From Verrucomicrobiia bacterium (GTDB lineage: Bacteria; Verrucomicrobiota; Verrucomicrobiia; JADLBR01), in assembly GCA_020847615.1 (NCBI GenBank), contig JADLBR010000223.1:1-64000 (forward strand): a stretch of 64,000 nt of DNA, read 5' to 3'. Shown here one piece after another: positions 52,548-62,348 of the stretch (position 1 is its first letter; each line of letters starts with the position of its first letter). The translations under genes and the position numbers were made by a program. The notes below the pieces were generated by a model. It had not been told where the DNA came from. It did not search any database and saw nothing but the letters and a program-made list of their open reading frames with translations.

Positions 52548-53529
52548 GGGGCGCCCCGGCGTCGTTGACGGGCACGCGCTCGACGATGCGATCGAGCAGC
52601 GCGTCGGAATTCAAGCCCTCCGCCTCGGCGCGGTAACTGATCGCGATCCGGTGCCGCGCCACGTCGTGCAGCATGGCCTTCACGTCGTCGGGGACCACGT
52701 AGTCGCGCCGCCGCACCAGCGCGTGGCCGCGCGCCGCGAGCGCGAGGTAGATGGTGGCCCGGGGCGACGCCCCGAACCGGATGAACGGCGCCAGGTCGCC
52801 GAGCCCCCAGCCGCCCGGGTCGCGGGTCGCGGCCACCAGTCTCAGGATGTACCTCTCGATCTTCTCGTCGAGGTGGACGGCGTCGAGTTCCTCGCGCATC
52901 GCGAGGATGTCCTCCAGCGTCGCCACGGCCGCGACGCTCGTGACGGGCCTGGTGCGGGCCACCCGTCGCAAGATCTCATGCTCTTCGTCGGGGGTCGGGT
53001 ACTCGACGAGAAGCTTGAACATGAAGCGGTCCACCTGCGCCTCCGGCAGCGAGTAGGTGCCCTCCTGCTCGATCGGGTTTTGCGTTGCGAGCACCATGAA
53101 GGGCTCCGGCAACTTGTGCGTCTGCCCCCCGAGCGTCACCTGGCGCTCCTGCATCGCCTCCAGCAGCGCGCTCTGCACCTTGGCGGGCGATCGGTTGATC
53201 TCGTCGCCGAGCACGAGGTTGGCGAAGATCGGCCCCCTGTGGGTCTCGAAGGCGCCGGTCTCGTGCCGATAGATCTGCGTGCCCACGAGATCGCCCGGCA
53301 ACAGGTCGGGCGTGAACTGGATGCGGCTGAAACGCGCGCCCAGGGCCTGCGCCAGCGTGTTGACCATCATCGTCTTGGCGATACCGGGGACGCCCTCCAG
53401 CAGCACGTGCCCGTTGCACAGCATCGCGATCAGCATCTTCTCCAGCGGGTCGCGCTGGCCGACGATCACGCGCCCGACCGCCCCGAGGATGGCATTCAGC
53501 TTTTCGGAAACCGCGTCTTCCCTGTTCAT
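52528..53529 (-). CDS. moxR: MoxR-family AAA+ ATPase
   Basis: 333 residues from the ATG at 53529 with AGGTG a few bases upstream. Walker A GVPGIAKT (46-53), Walker B LVLGDEINR (D109-E110), sensor-1 VLATQNPIEQEGTYSLPEAQ and the lid with FGASPRATIYLALAARGHAL are all present. MoxR ATPases remodel or insert metal into partner proteins, usually those with VWA domains, here BatA and BatB encoded downstream. Its stop overlaps the DUF58 gene. The gene starts 43 bp after the PQQ-protein stop, so the Bat operon may be cotranscribed with it. Confidence 0.95.
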   Translation of the reverse strand: MNREDAVSEKLNAILGAVGRVIVGQRDPLEKMLIAMLCNGHVLLEGVPGIAKTMMVNTLAQALGARFSRIQFTPDLLPGDLVGTQIYRHETGAFETHRGPIFANLVLGDEINRSPAKVQSALLEAMQERQVTLGGQTHKLPEPFMVLATQNPIEQEGTYSLPEAQVDRFMFKLLVEYPTPDEEHEILRRVARTRPVTSVAAVATLEDILAMREELDAVHLDEKIERYILRLVAATRDPGGWGLGDLAPFIRFGASPRATIYLALAARGHALVRRRDYVVPDDVKAMLHDVARHRIAISYRAEAEGLNSDALLDRIVERVPVNDAGAPHAAARH

Positions 53530-53572
53530 TTTCACCTGCGGCGGCGCACCCGATTTCTCGCGCGAGACCCGC

Positions 53573-56500
53573 TCATCGTGCCTGGGCGATCTCGACGGGG
53601 CCAAAGTCCGCCGAGGCCCCACTGACGCAATATCCCACGTGGGTGATGGCCCTGATCGGGCGCTCCAGTTTCGCCCGCACCGTCGCCCCGCCGGCCGACA
53701 GGGTGACGTCCCCGGATGCCAGGTCCACGGCCACGGTCAACTCGTACGGTCGTCCCACCTCCGTGGCGCAAGGCGCGGTGGCGCCCTTTTCCTTCGCGAG
53801 GGGCCCCTGGATGATCGCGGCGGTCTTCTTTCTCATCCTCAAGCCGCACTTCACCAGATTCGCCTCCCCGTCGCCATCCCCAAAGGCGAGATAGCCATTG
53901 TTCGGGCCCGTCTCGCTCGTGTATTGGATCTTGCAGCTCAGCGTGACCTTTCCGCCCGCGGGCGCCTCGAGTTTCCTCACGGCGGCGCCGATCGCTTTCC
54001 CCTCCGCCGCGACCCGATACCCCAGGGCCGACTGGAAGACGCGCGCCCCATCCACCTTCGCGAAATCGGCATCCCTCGGCGGTCCGGATGCCGGGGCCGC
54101 CTTCTGCGGCGCGGCCTGCTGCTTCTTTTTCCCTTTGCCCTTGCCCTTCTCGGGCGCCGGCGGGGGCGGGGGCGCGGAGTCCTTGTTCAATTCCTCGATC
54201 TTCTGGTCCGCCAGCGCCTCGAGGCCCTGGCCCTCGCCGCCGATGCAGCTGAGCGTCCCGTCGGTCGCCGCCACGTACAGGTTGCCGTAGGCGCCGGCCA
54301 TGCCGTCCAGCACGGGCGCAGTCGCCATGCGGTGGCCGGAGAGGATCTTCCCGGATCGCTTGTCGACGGCCAGCAGGATCGAACCCGAACCGCCGTTCAT
54401 CGCCTTCTCCTGCTCGGCCATGATTCTCTGCACCTCCGCCTCCGTGATCCGCAGCTTGACCTCGTCCTGGCGCATGAGTTCCTCGGGACCGAGCAGGAAC
54501 AGGCGATCATCGGAGGCCACCATCGCCCGGACCAGGATCGGCAGCATCACGCTCCACTGGTCCTCGTATTCGCGGTTCTTGGCGTGCAGGTGAAAGACGT
54601 ACTCCTCCGACCACTTGAAGTAGCGCTGGAGGCGTCCCCACGTGTAGATCCGATCCTTGTCGAACGTGATCATGCGCCCGGCCGGGGCGCCCTTGGCGCC
54701 CGCCTGCGTGTAGCCGCTGTGGCCCGAGGCGTGATAGTTGCCATAGATCCAGTAGGTGCGGTGCCACCAGCTGTCGTCGAGGAATCCGGTCCCGCTGAAG
54801 AGGTGGGCGTCCTCGCCCTTCTGTTTCGTGGCGACCGGGTCGTGCGTCGTCGCGACGTGCTGGGCATAGCTGCCCGCCTCGTATCCGTACAGCTTGCCGC
54901 TGAAAATCAGGTCAAGGCGGTTCCCTTCCAGATCGAAGGGCTGATAGCGCATGAAGATCTTCTTGCCGTTCGAGGAGAGCAGGTCGGACAGCGCCATCGG
55001 CATGTTGAGGATCTCGTGCTGCATCTGGAGCGACTCCCCCGTGCCAGGCACCTTGTCGTCCATGATGTGCTCCTTGATCTTCCGACCCGTCAGGGCGTCG
55101 AGGATCAGGAACCGGATGCCGCCGTCGTTGAACATCGAGCGCCCGGCCACGGTGTAGACCCGGTCGTCCATCACCAGGACGTTGCCGTGGACGGGATGGG
55201 TCGACTCCATCCGCTCGAGGTACATGTGCTGCGCAGGCGCCGGCGCGGCCTGAAATTTCCAGCGGAGGGAGCCATCCTTCAGGTCGAGGCAATAGACGCA
55301 CCCGTCCGACGCCCCGAAGTACACCAGCCCCTTGTAGATCGCGGGCGATGAATCGACTCGCCCGCCGGGGATGAATCGCCAGGCGGGTTCGCCCGTGCCG
55401 GCGGCGAGGGCGCACAGGACCGGGTTGTCCTTGTCGGCCACGAGCACTTTCTGGTCGGCGATCACCGGCTGGGTCGGCGCGCCGGGCAACTTGACCGACC
55501 ACCTCAAGCGGTTTGGCGCGCCGATCCCGGTGACGAGCCCGCTCCGGGCGACATCGGCCCGGTAGGTGGGCCATTCGCCCTCCACCCGGCCGAGTTGTCC
55601 CGGGAATGCCGCCCCCGCGCCGGAGGCGGCGATCAGGCGCCGATCGTCGGGGACCGGCTGCAGCGCGAGCCGCGAGGAACCCGCGGGCGCCAGCGCGGTG
55701 AACCCGTACATCTTCGCGCCGATGTAGCAGGAACAGGGGTGCTGCGGCGCGTAGAGCAGCCCATTGGCCGGCATGATGCCGTACAGGCACGCGCCCCGCA
55801 CCCAGTGGTGCAACGTCCACTCGCCCGTCTCGAGGTCCACGAACTCCGTGCCGGTCCGGCTCATGATGAGAAAATCCTCGGTAGCCTTGGCCGGGTAGCA
55901 GCGGTGGTGGAACCAATACGCCGGAATGTCGTCGTACTTTTTCTCTTCCTGGCCGGTGCCGGGATTCCGGGCCACGATCTCGCCGGTGCCCGTCGGGCTC
56001 TCCTTCCTCCCGGAGGTGACATTCGCCGCCCACATCTTCCCCCCGATCACCAGCAGGTCGCCGGGCGACTGGTAGCCGCCCGAGAGGTGCTTCTCCTTCC
56101 AGAGCACCTTGCCGTTCTCGGTGGACATCCCGGCCACCTGCCCCGCGGCGCTCCCCCTGTGCGGCACGTAATCCTCCCCGCCGACAAACATCACCACCCC
56201 GCCCTGCACCACCAGCTTCGGCGCATAGAAGGTGGCCATCTCCTTCCACACCGGCAGTTCCGCGGACTTCCAAAGCACCTCGCCGGTCTCGCGGCCCAGT
56301 GCGACCACCTGTTTGCCGTCAAAGAGATAGACCTTGCCCTTCGATGCCGAGAGCGTGCTCGGCGCGACCCAGTCGAACGACTTCGACCAGAGCACCTTCC
56401 CCGCCTCGATGTCGCAGCAGAGGACCTGCTTCTTGCGAATGTTCCATTTGCCGCCGATGAAATTCATGCGGGGCCCGTTTTGGAATTCATCCTTGTTCTC

Positions 56501-57463
56501 GTTCGTGTCGGCCACCAGATAGAGCATGCCGTCCTCGTGGATGATCTCCTCGGCGCCCTCCGTCCCGGCGATGGTCCTGAGGGTCTTTCCGGTGGCCGTA
56601 TCGATCACCGACACGGGCGCCTCGATCCCCAGCGTCGCGCACAGCCGTTTGCCGGCCACGACCACGCGGCGCGGCAATGTCGCGGGGCCGCTCTTCAGTC
56701 CGTAGAGATTGCCGATCCACTGGTCTATCGGCTGTTTCCACAGGACGACGCCGTTGAACGCGTCGCGCGCGATGAGTTTCCAATGGCAGGGGAGGTACGG
56801 CGTGAACGTGCTGCCCTCGTCGAAGATATAGAACACCTTCCCGTCGCCGCTCACGCAGGCCGAGACGCTGGACATCTTGTCGTGGTGGCGCGACCAGCGC
56901 GGCCCCCCGACCCACTGGAGGTGTTGCAGCGGCGGCCTCAGCGCCTTGTCCTTGGACACCGCGTTGCCGGTCGCGTCGTACAACTGGTGCGTCCAGTCAT
57001 CCATCGTGGCCGGGCGCGGCTTGACGATCGTCTCCTGCCCGACGACGGCCGCCCCCTCCGGCGCGAGGACGCGCAGGATCTCCTCCCGGGGCACCGCGTC
57101 GCCGCGCTCGACGATCAGGAGGTTGACGAAGTTGTCGATGAACGGCAGCACCCCGCCCCGCCATTGGCCCACGGTGATCTTGCCGTGCAGGCCGGCCGCG
57201 ACCAGGGCCTCGCGCGCCCGCCGGGCGTCGCCCTCGTCCGCCACCAGCAACTGGCCGAGCATGTTCGGGCACTCGCGCTGAACCCCGCACAACAGCGCGG
57301 CGTCCGCGCCGTGGACGTGCGCAACCACGCCCCCGGCGAAGCGGCCCTTCGCAATGACCGCCTGCGCCCCCTCCTCCGCGCGCAGGTCGCCGCACACGAT
57401 GATCGAAAACAGCCACGCCGCGCCGGCGGCGATGACCCATGTCCGGGGTGTTCTTTCTCTCAT
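53573..57463 (-). CDS. PQQ-like beta-propeller protein with methyltransferase-like head
   Basis: 1296 residues from the ATG at 57463 (GAGGAACG upstream; Sec signal 1-29). About 35-130: a worn Rossmann domain like class I methyltransferases (FAGGVVAHVHGADAALLCG; VERGDAVPREEILRVLAPEG) lacking a clear SAM-binding GxGxG. Then PATMDDWTHQLYDATGNAVS leads into about 900 residues of PQQ/quinoprotein-type propeller repeats (KVLWSKSFDWVAPSTLSASKG; GEVLWKSAELPVW; WRFIPGGRVDSSPAIYKGLV; GSLRWKFQ). A Pro/Lys linker (APPPPPAPEKGKGKGKKK) joins a C-terminal sandwich of about 180 residues. Alcohol or sugar oxidation, or scaffolding, are possible; PQQ ligands were not verified. Between a sulfatase gene and moxR. 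Confidence 0.85.
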   Translation of the reverse strand: MRERTPRTWVIAAGAAWLFSIIVCGDLRAEEGAQAVIAKGRFAGGVVAHVHGADAALLCGVQRECPNMLGQLLVADEGDARRAREALVAAGLHGKITVGQWRGGVLPFIDNFVNLLIVERGDAVPREEILRVLAPEGAAVVGQETIVKPRPATMDDWTHQLYDATGNAVSKDKALRPPLQHLQWVGGPRWSRHHDKMSSVSACVSGDGKVFYIFDEGSTFTPYLPCHWKLIARDAFNGVVLWKQPIDQWIGNLYGLKSGPATLPRRVVVAGKRLCATLGIEAPVSVIDTATGKTLRTIAGTEGAEEIIHEDGMLYLVADTNENKDEFQNGPRMNFIGGKWNIRKKQVLCCDIEAGKVLWSKSFDWVAPSTLSASKGKVYLFDGKQVVALGRETGEVLWKSAELPVWKEMATFYAPKLVVQGGVVMFVGGEDYVPHRGSAAGQVAGMSTENGKVLWKEKHLSGGYQSPGDLLVIGGKMWAANVTSGRKESPTGTGEIVARNPGTGQEEKKYDDIPAYWFHHRCYPAKATEDFLIMSRTGTEFVDLETGEWTLHHWVRGACLYGIMPANGLLYAPQHPCSCYIGAKMYGFTALAPAGSSRLALQPVPDDRRLIAASGAGAAFPGQLGRVEGEWPTYRADVARSGLVTGIGAPNRLRWSVKLPGAPTQPVIADQKVLVADKDNPVLCALAAGTGEPAWRFIPGGRVDSSPAIYKGLVYFGASDGCVYCLDLKDGSLRWKFQAAPAPAQHMYLERMESTHPVHGNVLVMDDRVYTVAGRSMFNDGGIRFLILDALTGRKIKEHIMDDKVPGTGESLQMQHEILNMPMALSDLLSSNGKKIFMRYQPFDLEGNRLDLIFSGKLYGYEAGSYAQHVATTHDPVATKQKGEDAHLFSGTGFLDDSWWHRTYWIYGNYHASGHSGYTQAGAKGAPAGRMITFDKDRIYTWGRLQRYFKWSEEYVFHLHAKNREYEDQWSVMLPILVRAMVASDDRLFLLGPEELMRQDEVKLRITEAEVQRIMAEQEKAMNGGSGSILLAVDKRSGKILSGHRMATAPVLDGMAGAYGNLYVAATDGTLSCIGGEGQGLEALADQKIEELNKDSAPPPPPAPEKGKGKGKKKQQAAPQKAAPASGPPRDADFAKVDGARVFQSALGYRVAAEGKAIGAAVRKLEAPAGGKVTLSCKIQYTSETGPNNGYLAFGDGDGEANLVKCGLRMRKKTAAIIQGPLAKEKGATAPCATEVGRPYELTVAVDLASGDVTLSAGGATVRAKLERPIRAITHVGYCVSGASADFGPVEIAQAR

Positions 57464-57586
57464 GGATCGTTCCTCGTCACGCTGGCCCCGCAGGGTAGTG
57501 GGGACGCCACCCATGGTCGAGCGGGAATGCCCTCGGCGGGAGACCCGCGACGGCACGGGGGAGATGATCGCCAGACCCCCATGAAC

Positions 57587-59275
57587 TCACTCCCTACCTT
57601 TTCCCATGGTGACGAATTCCGTCTCGCTCAGCACGCCATCCTTGTTGGCATCGAACGTCGGGAAACGGCGGCGCCCCTCGGCCTCGTCCGGGAATCGATG
57701 GAGGTACTCCTCCAGCGTGAGCCTGCCGTCCCGGTCGGCATCCTTTTCCGCGAACGCCGCGCGGCGATCCAGCGGCGGCTTGCCCGGCGTGGCCGCCCTG
57801 GCCTTTGGGCGCCTGGGGGGCGTTTCGACGACCCCGCCGGTGGCGGCGGCCTGATCGCGCGCCTTGCTCGGCGGGAGCGACCTGTGCCATGCCAGCGCCT
57901 TGGCGATGAGTTCCTTCGCCACGTCCGGTTGCGCGCCCGCGACATCGTGCTGCTCGCCCGGATCGGTCGGGATATTATATAGCTGTGGGCGGCTGCCGTC
58001 ATGGTTGACGAAGAGTTTCCACGGCCCGTCGCGCACGGCGAGCATCGGCGGCATGTAGCCGTCGTCGGCCCCCTGCACACTGAACAGCCACTCCCAGTGC
58101 AGCGGACTGTTGCGCGGGCGCGTCGCGCCGAGCCAGATGTCGCTCACGTCCTCGCCGTCGGGCCGAACGCCCGGCGACAACTCGATGCCGGCGAGCCTGC
58201 AAATCGTCGGCAGAAAATCCACGGCGCCGATCACGCTGGTCTCATCCACCCTTCCCGCCGGGACGCGTGCCGGCCACCGCAGCAGGCCGAAGGTGCGGAT
58301 GCCACCCTCGTACATGCTGCGCTTCCGGGCGCGCAGGGGCCCCGCGCTGCCCACGCCCGCGTTCGCGGCGTTGCCGATGCGGTAATCCTCGGGGCCGTTG
58401 TCGCTGGACAAGAAGATGATCGTGTCGTTGGCCAACCCCATCTCATCCAGCGCCGCGAAGAGTCTGCCCAGCTGGGTGTCGAGGTCGGTGAGCGACGCGC
58501 AAAACACCCGCATCTGGCCCGCCAGGTCCTTCGCCCCGGCGAGGTATTTCTGCATCCATGGGCCGAATGCCGGATCATCGGCCTTGGGCGCGAGGGTCTC
58601 GTATTCCCGGAGTTGCTCCGGCGTTGGCTTGAGCGGGGCATGCGGCAACAGCGTCCAGGCATTCACGTAGAAAGGGCCGTCCTTGTGCCCCCTGATGAAC
58701 TCGATCGTCTCGTCCACGATCAGCGCGGTGGACTTCGCCCGGAAATAGGGGTCTTTCGCATCCTCGCCCAGCGGGGCGCCGGCCGAGCCCACCGTCTTGG
58801 ACACATCGAAGCCATAGGCCTCCGGCGGCGGGGCGCCCGTCCCGCTGCCGAGATGCCATTTCCCGAAGTGGGCCGTCGAGTAGCCGGCGTCGCGAAGCAG
58901 TTTCGGCAGCGTTGCCACACCGGGGTCCAGCCAGTTCGGCATGGAGCGCGCGGCGTTGGAGGCGTGGTCGGAGAAGTGGCCGTGGATGAGATGCCTGGCC
59001 GGGACGTGCCCCGTCATAAAGGCGCACCGGCTCGGCGAACACACCGTGGCGGCAACGTAGAATTGCCTGAACCAGGTGCCCTGGCCCGCAAGCCGATCGA
59101 GGTGCGGCGTCCTCACATAAGGGTGCCCCGCGAACCGCGCGTCCCCCCAGCCCTGGTCATCCGTGAGAATGAAGATGACGTTGGGCGACTTGGCCGGCCT
59201 GCCGCCGTCGGCGGCGATGGCCAAGGCCAATGGGGCCAGGTGGAGGGCCGCGAGGATGGCGATCCCGTGTTTCAC
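57587..59275 (-). CDS. Secreted sulfatase with two C-terminal EF-hands
   Basis: 562 residues from a GTG at 59275 (weak ribosome site). Sec signal 1-22. Metal pair in VIFILTDDQGWGDARF, signature CSPSR with C79 as formylglycine precursor, HFGKWHLGSG and FLSSDNGPEDYR in order. After residue about 490 a Pro/Ala/Lys linker leads to two EF-hand loops, DADRDGRLTLEE and DANKDGVLSETE, each with the DxDxDG calcium pattern. Sulfatases with calcium-binding tails are a PVC hallmark; the tail may stabilise the enzyme outside the cell or dock it to other EF-hand or dockerin-like partners. Confidence 0.93.
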   Translation of the reverse strand: MKHGIAILAALHLAPLALAIAADGGRPAKSPNVIFILTDDQGWGDARFAGHPYVRTPHLDRLAGQGTWFRQFYVAATVCSPSRCAFMTGHVPARHLIHGHFSDHASNAARSMPNWLDPGVATLPKLLRDAGYSTAHFGKWHLGSGTGAPPPEAYGFDVSKTVGSAGAPLGEDAKDPYFRAKSTALIVDETIEFIRGHKDGPFYVNAWTLLPHAPLKPTPEQLREYETLAPKADDPAFGPWMQKYLAGAKDLAGQMRVFCASLTDLDTQLGRLFAALDEMGLANDTIIFLSSDNGPEDYRIGNAANAGVGSAGPLRARKRSMYEGGIRTFGLLRWPARVPAGRVDETSVIGAVDFLPTICRLAGIELSPGVRPDGEDVSDIWLGATRPRNSPLHWEWLFSVQGADDGYMPPMLAVRDGPWKLFVNHDGSRPQLYNIPTDPGEQHDVAGAQPDVAKELIAKALAWHRSLPPSKARDQAAATGGVVETPPRRPKARAATPGKPPLDRRAAFAEKDADRDGRLTLEEYLHRFPDEAEGRRRFPTFDANKDGVLSETEFVTMGKGRE

Positions 59276-59437
59276 TCCCAGATAATAGCCGACTCGCGTC
59301 CGATTCGGACACGGTCAGCCCAGGGCCTGCCGCGAGCCGACCGGCGCACCCCGCGCCGCACCCTGGCGGCAACCGCCCCGGGGCCGCGTCCGACCTCGGC
59401 ATGCTCCCCGAGGGCGGCGGGCCCGGGCGGGCCCGGT

Positions 59438-62230
59438 TCAGCGACCCGTCGATGCCGGGGCGGCCTCCAGCCGAATGTCATCGACGTAAAAGGCGGCCTG
59501 GTTGGTGGCCATGCTGATGAACCCAAACCACTGGAGGCGCTTGAAATCCTTGGATCGCAGGGGCAGCCCCTCGAACTTCTGCGGCGCGCCGCCGGCGGGG
59601 GTCACGGTGAGGCACCACGTGCCCGAGGCCTGCTCACCGAGGCCGCAGGCGATCTCGAACCGCGTCCACTGGCCGTTCGGCACGGAAGCGAGTTTCTTGC
59701 GATCGGCAGTGACGCCCCCGTCGGCCTCGACGCGAAACGAGGGCCCCGCATGGTAGGGGCTGGCGGCATCGCGCCACTCGTGCCAGAGGATGGCGCCCGG
59801 TTCGGTGCGGGCGACGAAGCTCGCGCGAGCGACTCCCTTGATCAGGCGCGGGCGGTACTGGAGCAACGGGTTGTGCGCCGCGGAGAGGCCCGTCGTGTCG
59901 GTGAACTTCAGGCTGTGCTTTCCGGAGGCGGCGCGATCATCCGCGACACGGATCGTGGCGTCGATCGACTCGCCGTGGGTCTCGGCCCTCGCCGCCTTCT
60001 CGCCCTTGGCCGTCCCCTCGAAGTCCTCGAAGAACGACGACAGCGCCGGTGGCGCGGTGGGGGGCAGGTTGAACCCGGGGCGCCGCACCCTGCGGGGCAG
60101 CTCCACCCACGCCGCGTCGCCATAGAGCCCGATACCCGAGGTATCGATGGGGCGAAAGCCGATCCTCTCCGCCGGCGAGCCGGCCCTCAGCCGAAAATCG
60201 CGCTCCGCGGGATCGGCGAACAGCGGGTCCGCGATGATCGAGTCCTTGTCCTGCCCGCTGGTGGCGCGCCACTCGTCCCACTCGCGCCCGTCGAAGAGGG
60301 GCTCGGCCTTCGACGTGGTCCAGTAGAGGTTGCTGTTGACGCAATAGTCGCCGTTCTTCCACACGCGGCTGAGCATGTTGTCGTTGTCGCAATAGACGAT
60401 GTTGCGCACGATGGTCATGGAATTGGTGACGTCCTCGCGCGAGCGGCGGATCTGGGTCTCGCGGGAGAACGCGAGGATGTTGTTGCGGACGAGGTTGCCC
60501 CGGCCGTAGTGCTGGTGGAAGCAGCCGTCCTTGGTATCGTGGACGATATTGTTCTCCAGCGTGATCTCTGAGGAGCCCTCGTCGGTGTAGAGCCCCCAGC
60601 CGCCATAGCTGTAGCTGTTGACGTGGTGGATGTGGTTGTGCGCGACCACCGTGCCCGGCGATGGGCCAAGGCTGTAGACGCCGCCCATGTCGCTGAGCAC
60701 GCCCCAGCCGATGTGGTGGAGATGGTTGCCCGCGATCCGATTGTGGTGCGCCGCGCTCTCGCCAAAACCCCACACCCAGCCGACCGACACCGACGAATAG
60801 TACAGGTCGCAGATCTCGTTTCGCGTCACCTCGTTGCGCGCGCTGTGGCCGATGATGACGCCGACCCCGGCCGCAAAGACGCGCCCGCCATCGTGGATGA
60901 AGCAGTTGTCCACGATGTTATGCCCCGTGTCGCGGGGGCCCGATCCGTCCTTCGCGAGCTCCGGCACCGCGGGCCCGGTGACGGCGGAGGTCTTGGACGC
61001 GGTCTTCTGTCGGACGAACTCGCCGATGCGTATGCCGCCGCCGCCGAAATCGTGGACGTGGCACCCGACGACCCGGTTCTCTTTGCAGCCATCCTCGATC
61101 GCGATGGCGTAGGTGCCGACGTGCGCGATCTCGCAGCCCTCCAGCGCGACCCGCCGCGCGCCGCGGGCGTGGACCGCCCCGGGCAGGAACACGAACGCCT
61201 GGCCGTCGATGGTCTGCCCCCGGTCGGCGAACGACCAGTCCGCGTGCCGGAACGACAGACCGCGCAGCACGACATCGTGGACGGACTGCCCCTTGGACCA
61301 ATCTGCCTCGATCAGGATCAACTGCGCCAGGGCGGGCGCGATGACATCGGCCCTGGCCATGTCCTCGCCGGGCATCGGGAAATACTCCAGGAGGCCGGTC
61401 TTGCGGTCGAGGTACCATTCTCCCGGCGCGTCGAGCGCCTCGCGCACGTTCTCGACGTGGTAGCGCTGCTCGGTCTCCCAATAGCCCACGGGCCAGCCGG
61501 AGCGGTTGGTGAAGTGCGCGGTTCCCGCCGCCTCATCCACGCGGTCGAGCCAGTGCATGGACGTCGTCCACGAGTGGTACAGGAACACGTTCACGTCGCC
61601 GGGATTGCGCCACGATCCCTTGAGGTCGCCCTCGCGGAACTTGAATCCGGTGCGGATGGCCATGTTCTTGGCGAATGCGGGATCCTTGCGATCCTTGCTA
61701 TATTTTTCCAGCGGCCCGAGGGCCCGAAGGTACCCCTCGTTGGGCGTGCGGGCGCGCGTCCGCCTTTCGCCATTCACGAACAGTTGATGGAAGTACCACT
61801 GCCCCGCCTTGACCCCGGGAATCTCCGTCCGCCAGATCCCGCCGTCGCCCTTGGTCCAGCCCCCGATCGTGCGCCCGCCGGAGAAGACCGGCGTCTCGCC
61901 GCGCCTGGCGGCAAAGACGATGGGCGCGTCCTTTTCGCCCGAGTCATCCGGCCCGAGGCGGAACGGTTCCGGGAGCGAATAGGTGCCCCCGCGGATGTCC
62001 ACGGTGATGGGCCGCGGGACCGGCCCGGCCTTCTTCAGCTCTCGCGCGACGTCGCGGGCCCGCGCCAGCGAGGCGACGGGACCATCGGTCTTGGCGGCAT
62101 TCGGCGACGGCAGCCTGCCCGACCACGCGTCGTTCCCCGCGGGGGAAACGTACACGTCGGCCTTCGGGCCGCAGGCGACGAGGGCGAGCGCGAGGGCCGC
62201 GCCGATGGAGTGGTTCACGAAGTTCTTCAT
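59438..62230 (-). CDS. Lipoprotein right-handed beta-helix, GH141-like
   Basis: 930 residues. The N-terminus (MKNFVNHSIGAALALALVACGP) has lipobox LVAC, so Cys20 should be lipidated. DVYVSPAGNDAWSGRLP and ITVDIRGGTYSLPEPFRL, followed by FSGGRTIGGWTK, are the usual opening of GH141-type helices. The helix (about 100-680) is full of N/H turns (GHNIVDNCFIHDGG; VVAHNHIHHVNSYSYGGWGL; LENNIVHDTKDGC). A C-terminal jelly-roll carbohydrate-binding-like domain follows (about 720-920). GH141 contains an RG-II alpha-L-fucosidase and a xylanase; the catalytic Asp residues were not located, so a lyase-like or binding function is possible. It precedes the EF-hand sulfatase. Confidence 0.78.
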   Translation of the reverse strand: MKNFVNHSIGAALALALVACGPKADVYVSPAGNDAWSGRLPSPNAAKTDGPVASLARARDVARELKKAGPVPRPITVDIRGGTYSLPEPFRLGPDDSGEKDAPIVFAARRGETPVFSGGRTIGGWTKGDGGIWRTEIPGVKAGQWYFHQLFVNGERRTRARTPNEGYLRALGPLEKYSKDRKDPAFAKNMAIRTGFKFREGDLKGSWRNPGDVNVFLYHSWTTSMHWLDRVDEAAGTAHFTNRSGWPVGYWETEQRYHVENVREALDAPGEWYLDRKTGLLEYFPMPGEDMARADVIAPALAQLILIEADWSKGQSVHDVVLRGLSFRHADWSFADRGQTIDGQAFVFLPGAVHARGARRVALEGCEIAHVGTYAIAIEDGCKENRVVGCHVHDFGGGGIRIGEFVRQKTASKTSAVTGPAVPELAKDGSGPRDTGHNIVDNCFIHDGGRVFAAGVGVIIGHSARNEVTRNEICDLYYSSVSVGWVWGFGESAAHHNRIAGNHLHHIGWGVLSDMGGVYSLGPSPGTVVAHNHIHHVNSYSYGGWGLYTDEGSSEITLENNIVHDTKDGCFHQHYGRGNLVRNNILAFSRETQIRRSREDVTNSMTIVRNIVYCDNDNMLSRVWKNGDYCVNSNLYWTTSKAEPLFDGREWDEWRATSGQDKDSIIADPLFADPAERDFRLRAGSPAERIGFRPIDTSGIGLYGDAAWVELPRRVRRPGFNLPPTAPPALSSFFEDFEGTAKGEKAARAETHGESIDATIRVADDRAASGKHSLKFTDTTGLSAAHNPLLQYRPRLIKGVARASFVARTEPGAILWHEWRDAASPYHAGPSFRVEADGGVTADRKKLASVPNGQWTRFEIACGLGEQASGTWCLTVTPAGGAPQKFEGLPLRSKDFKRLQWFGFISMATNQAAFYVDDIRLEAAPASTGR

Positions 62231-62348
62231 AGTCTATGGATCCACAATTGAGCTTGAAGATTTAGTGCCCCGTTGTCCGACCGGCAAGCGCGTTCGGCCA
62301 CGGGAATTGTCGAGGCTGCCCTGCCAGCAGCACTCCTGGTGTGCCGGG

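Noticed and set aside
58001-60571. 856-codon plus-strand frame
   Set aside because: Antisense to a sulfatase with a complete signature and to the beta-helix lipoprotein.
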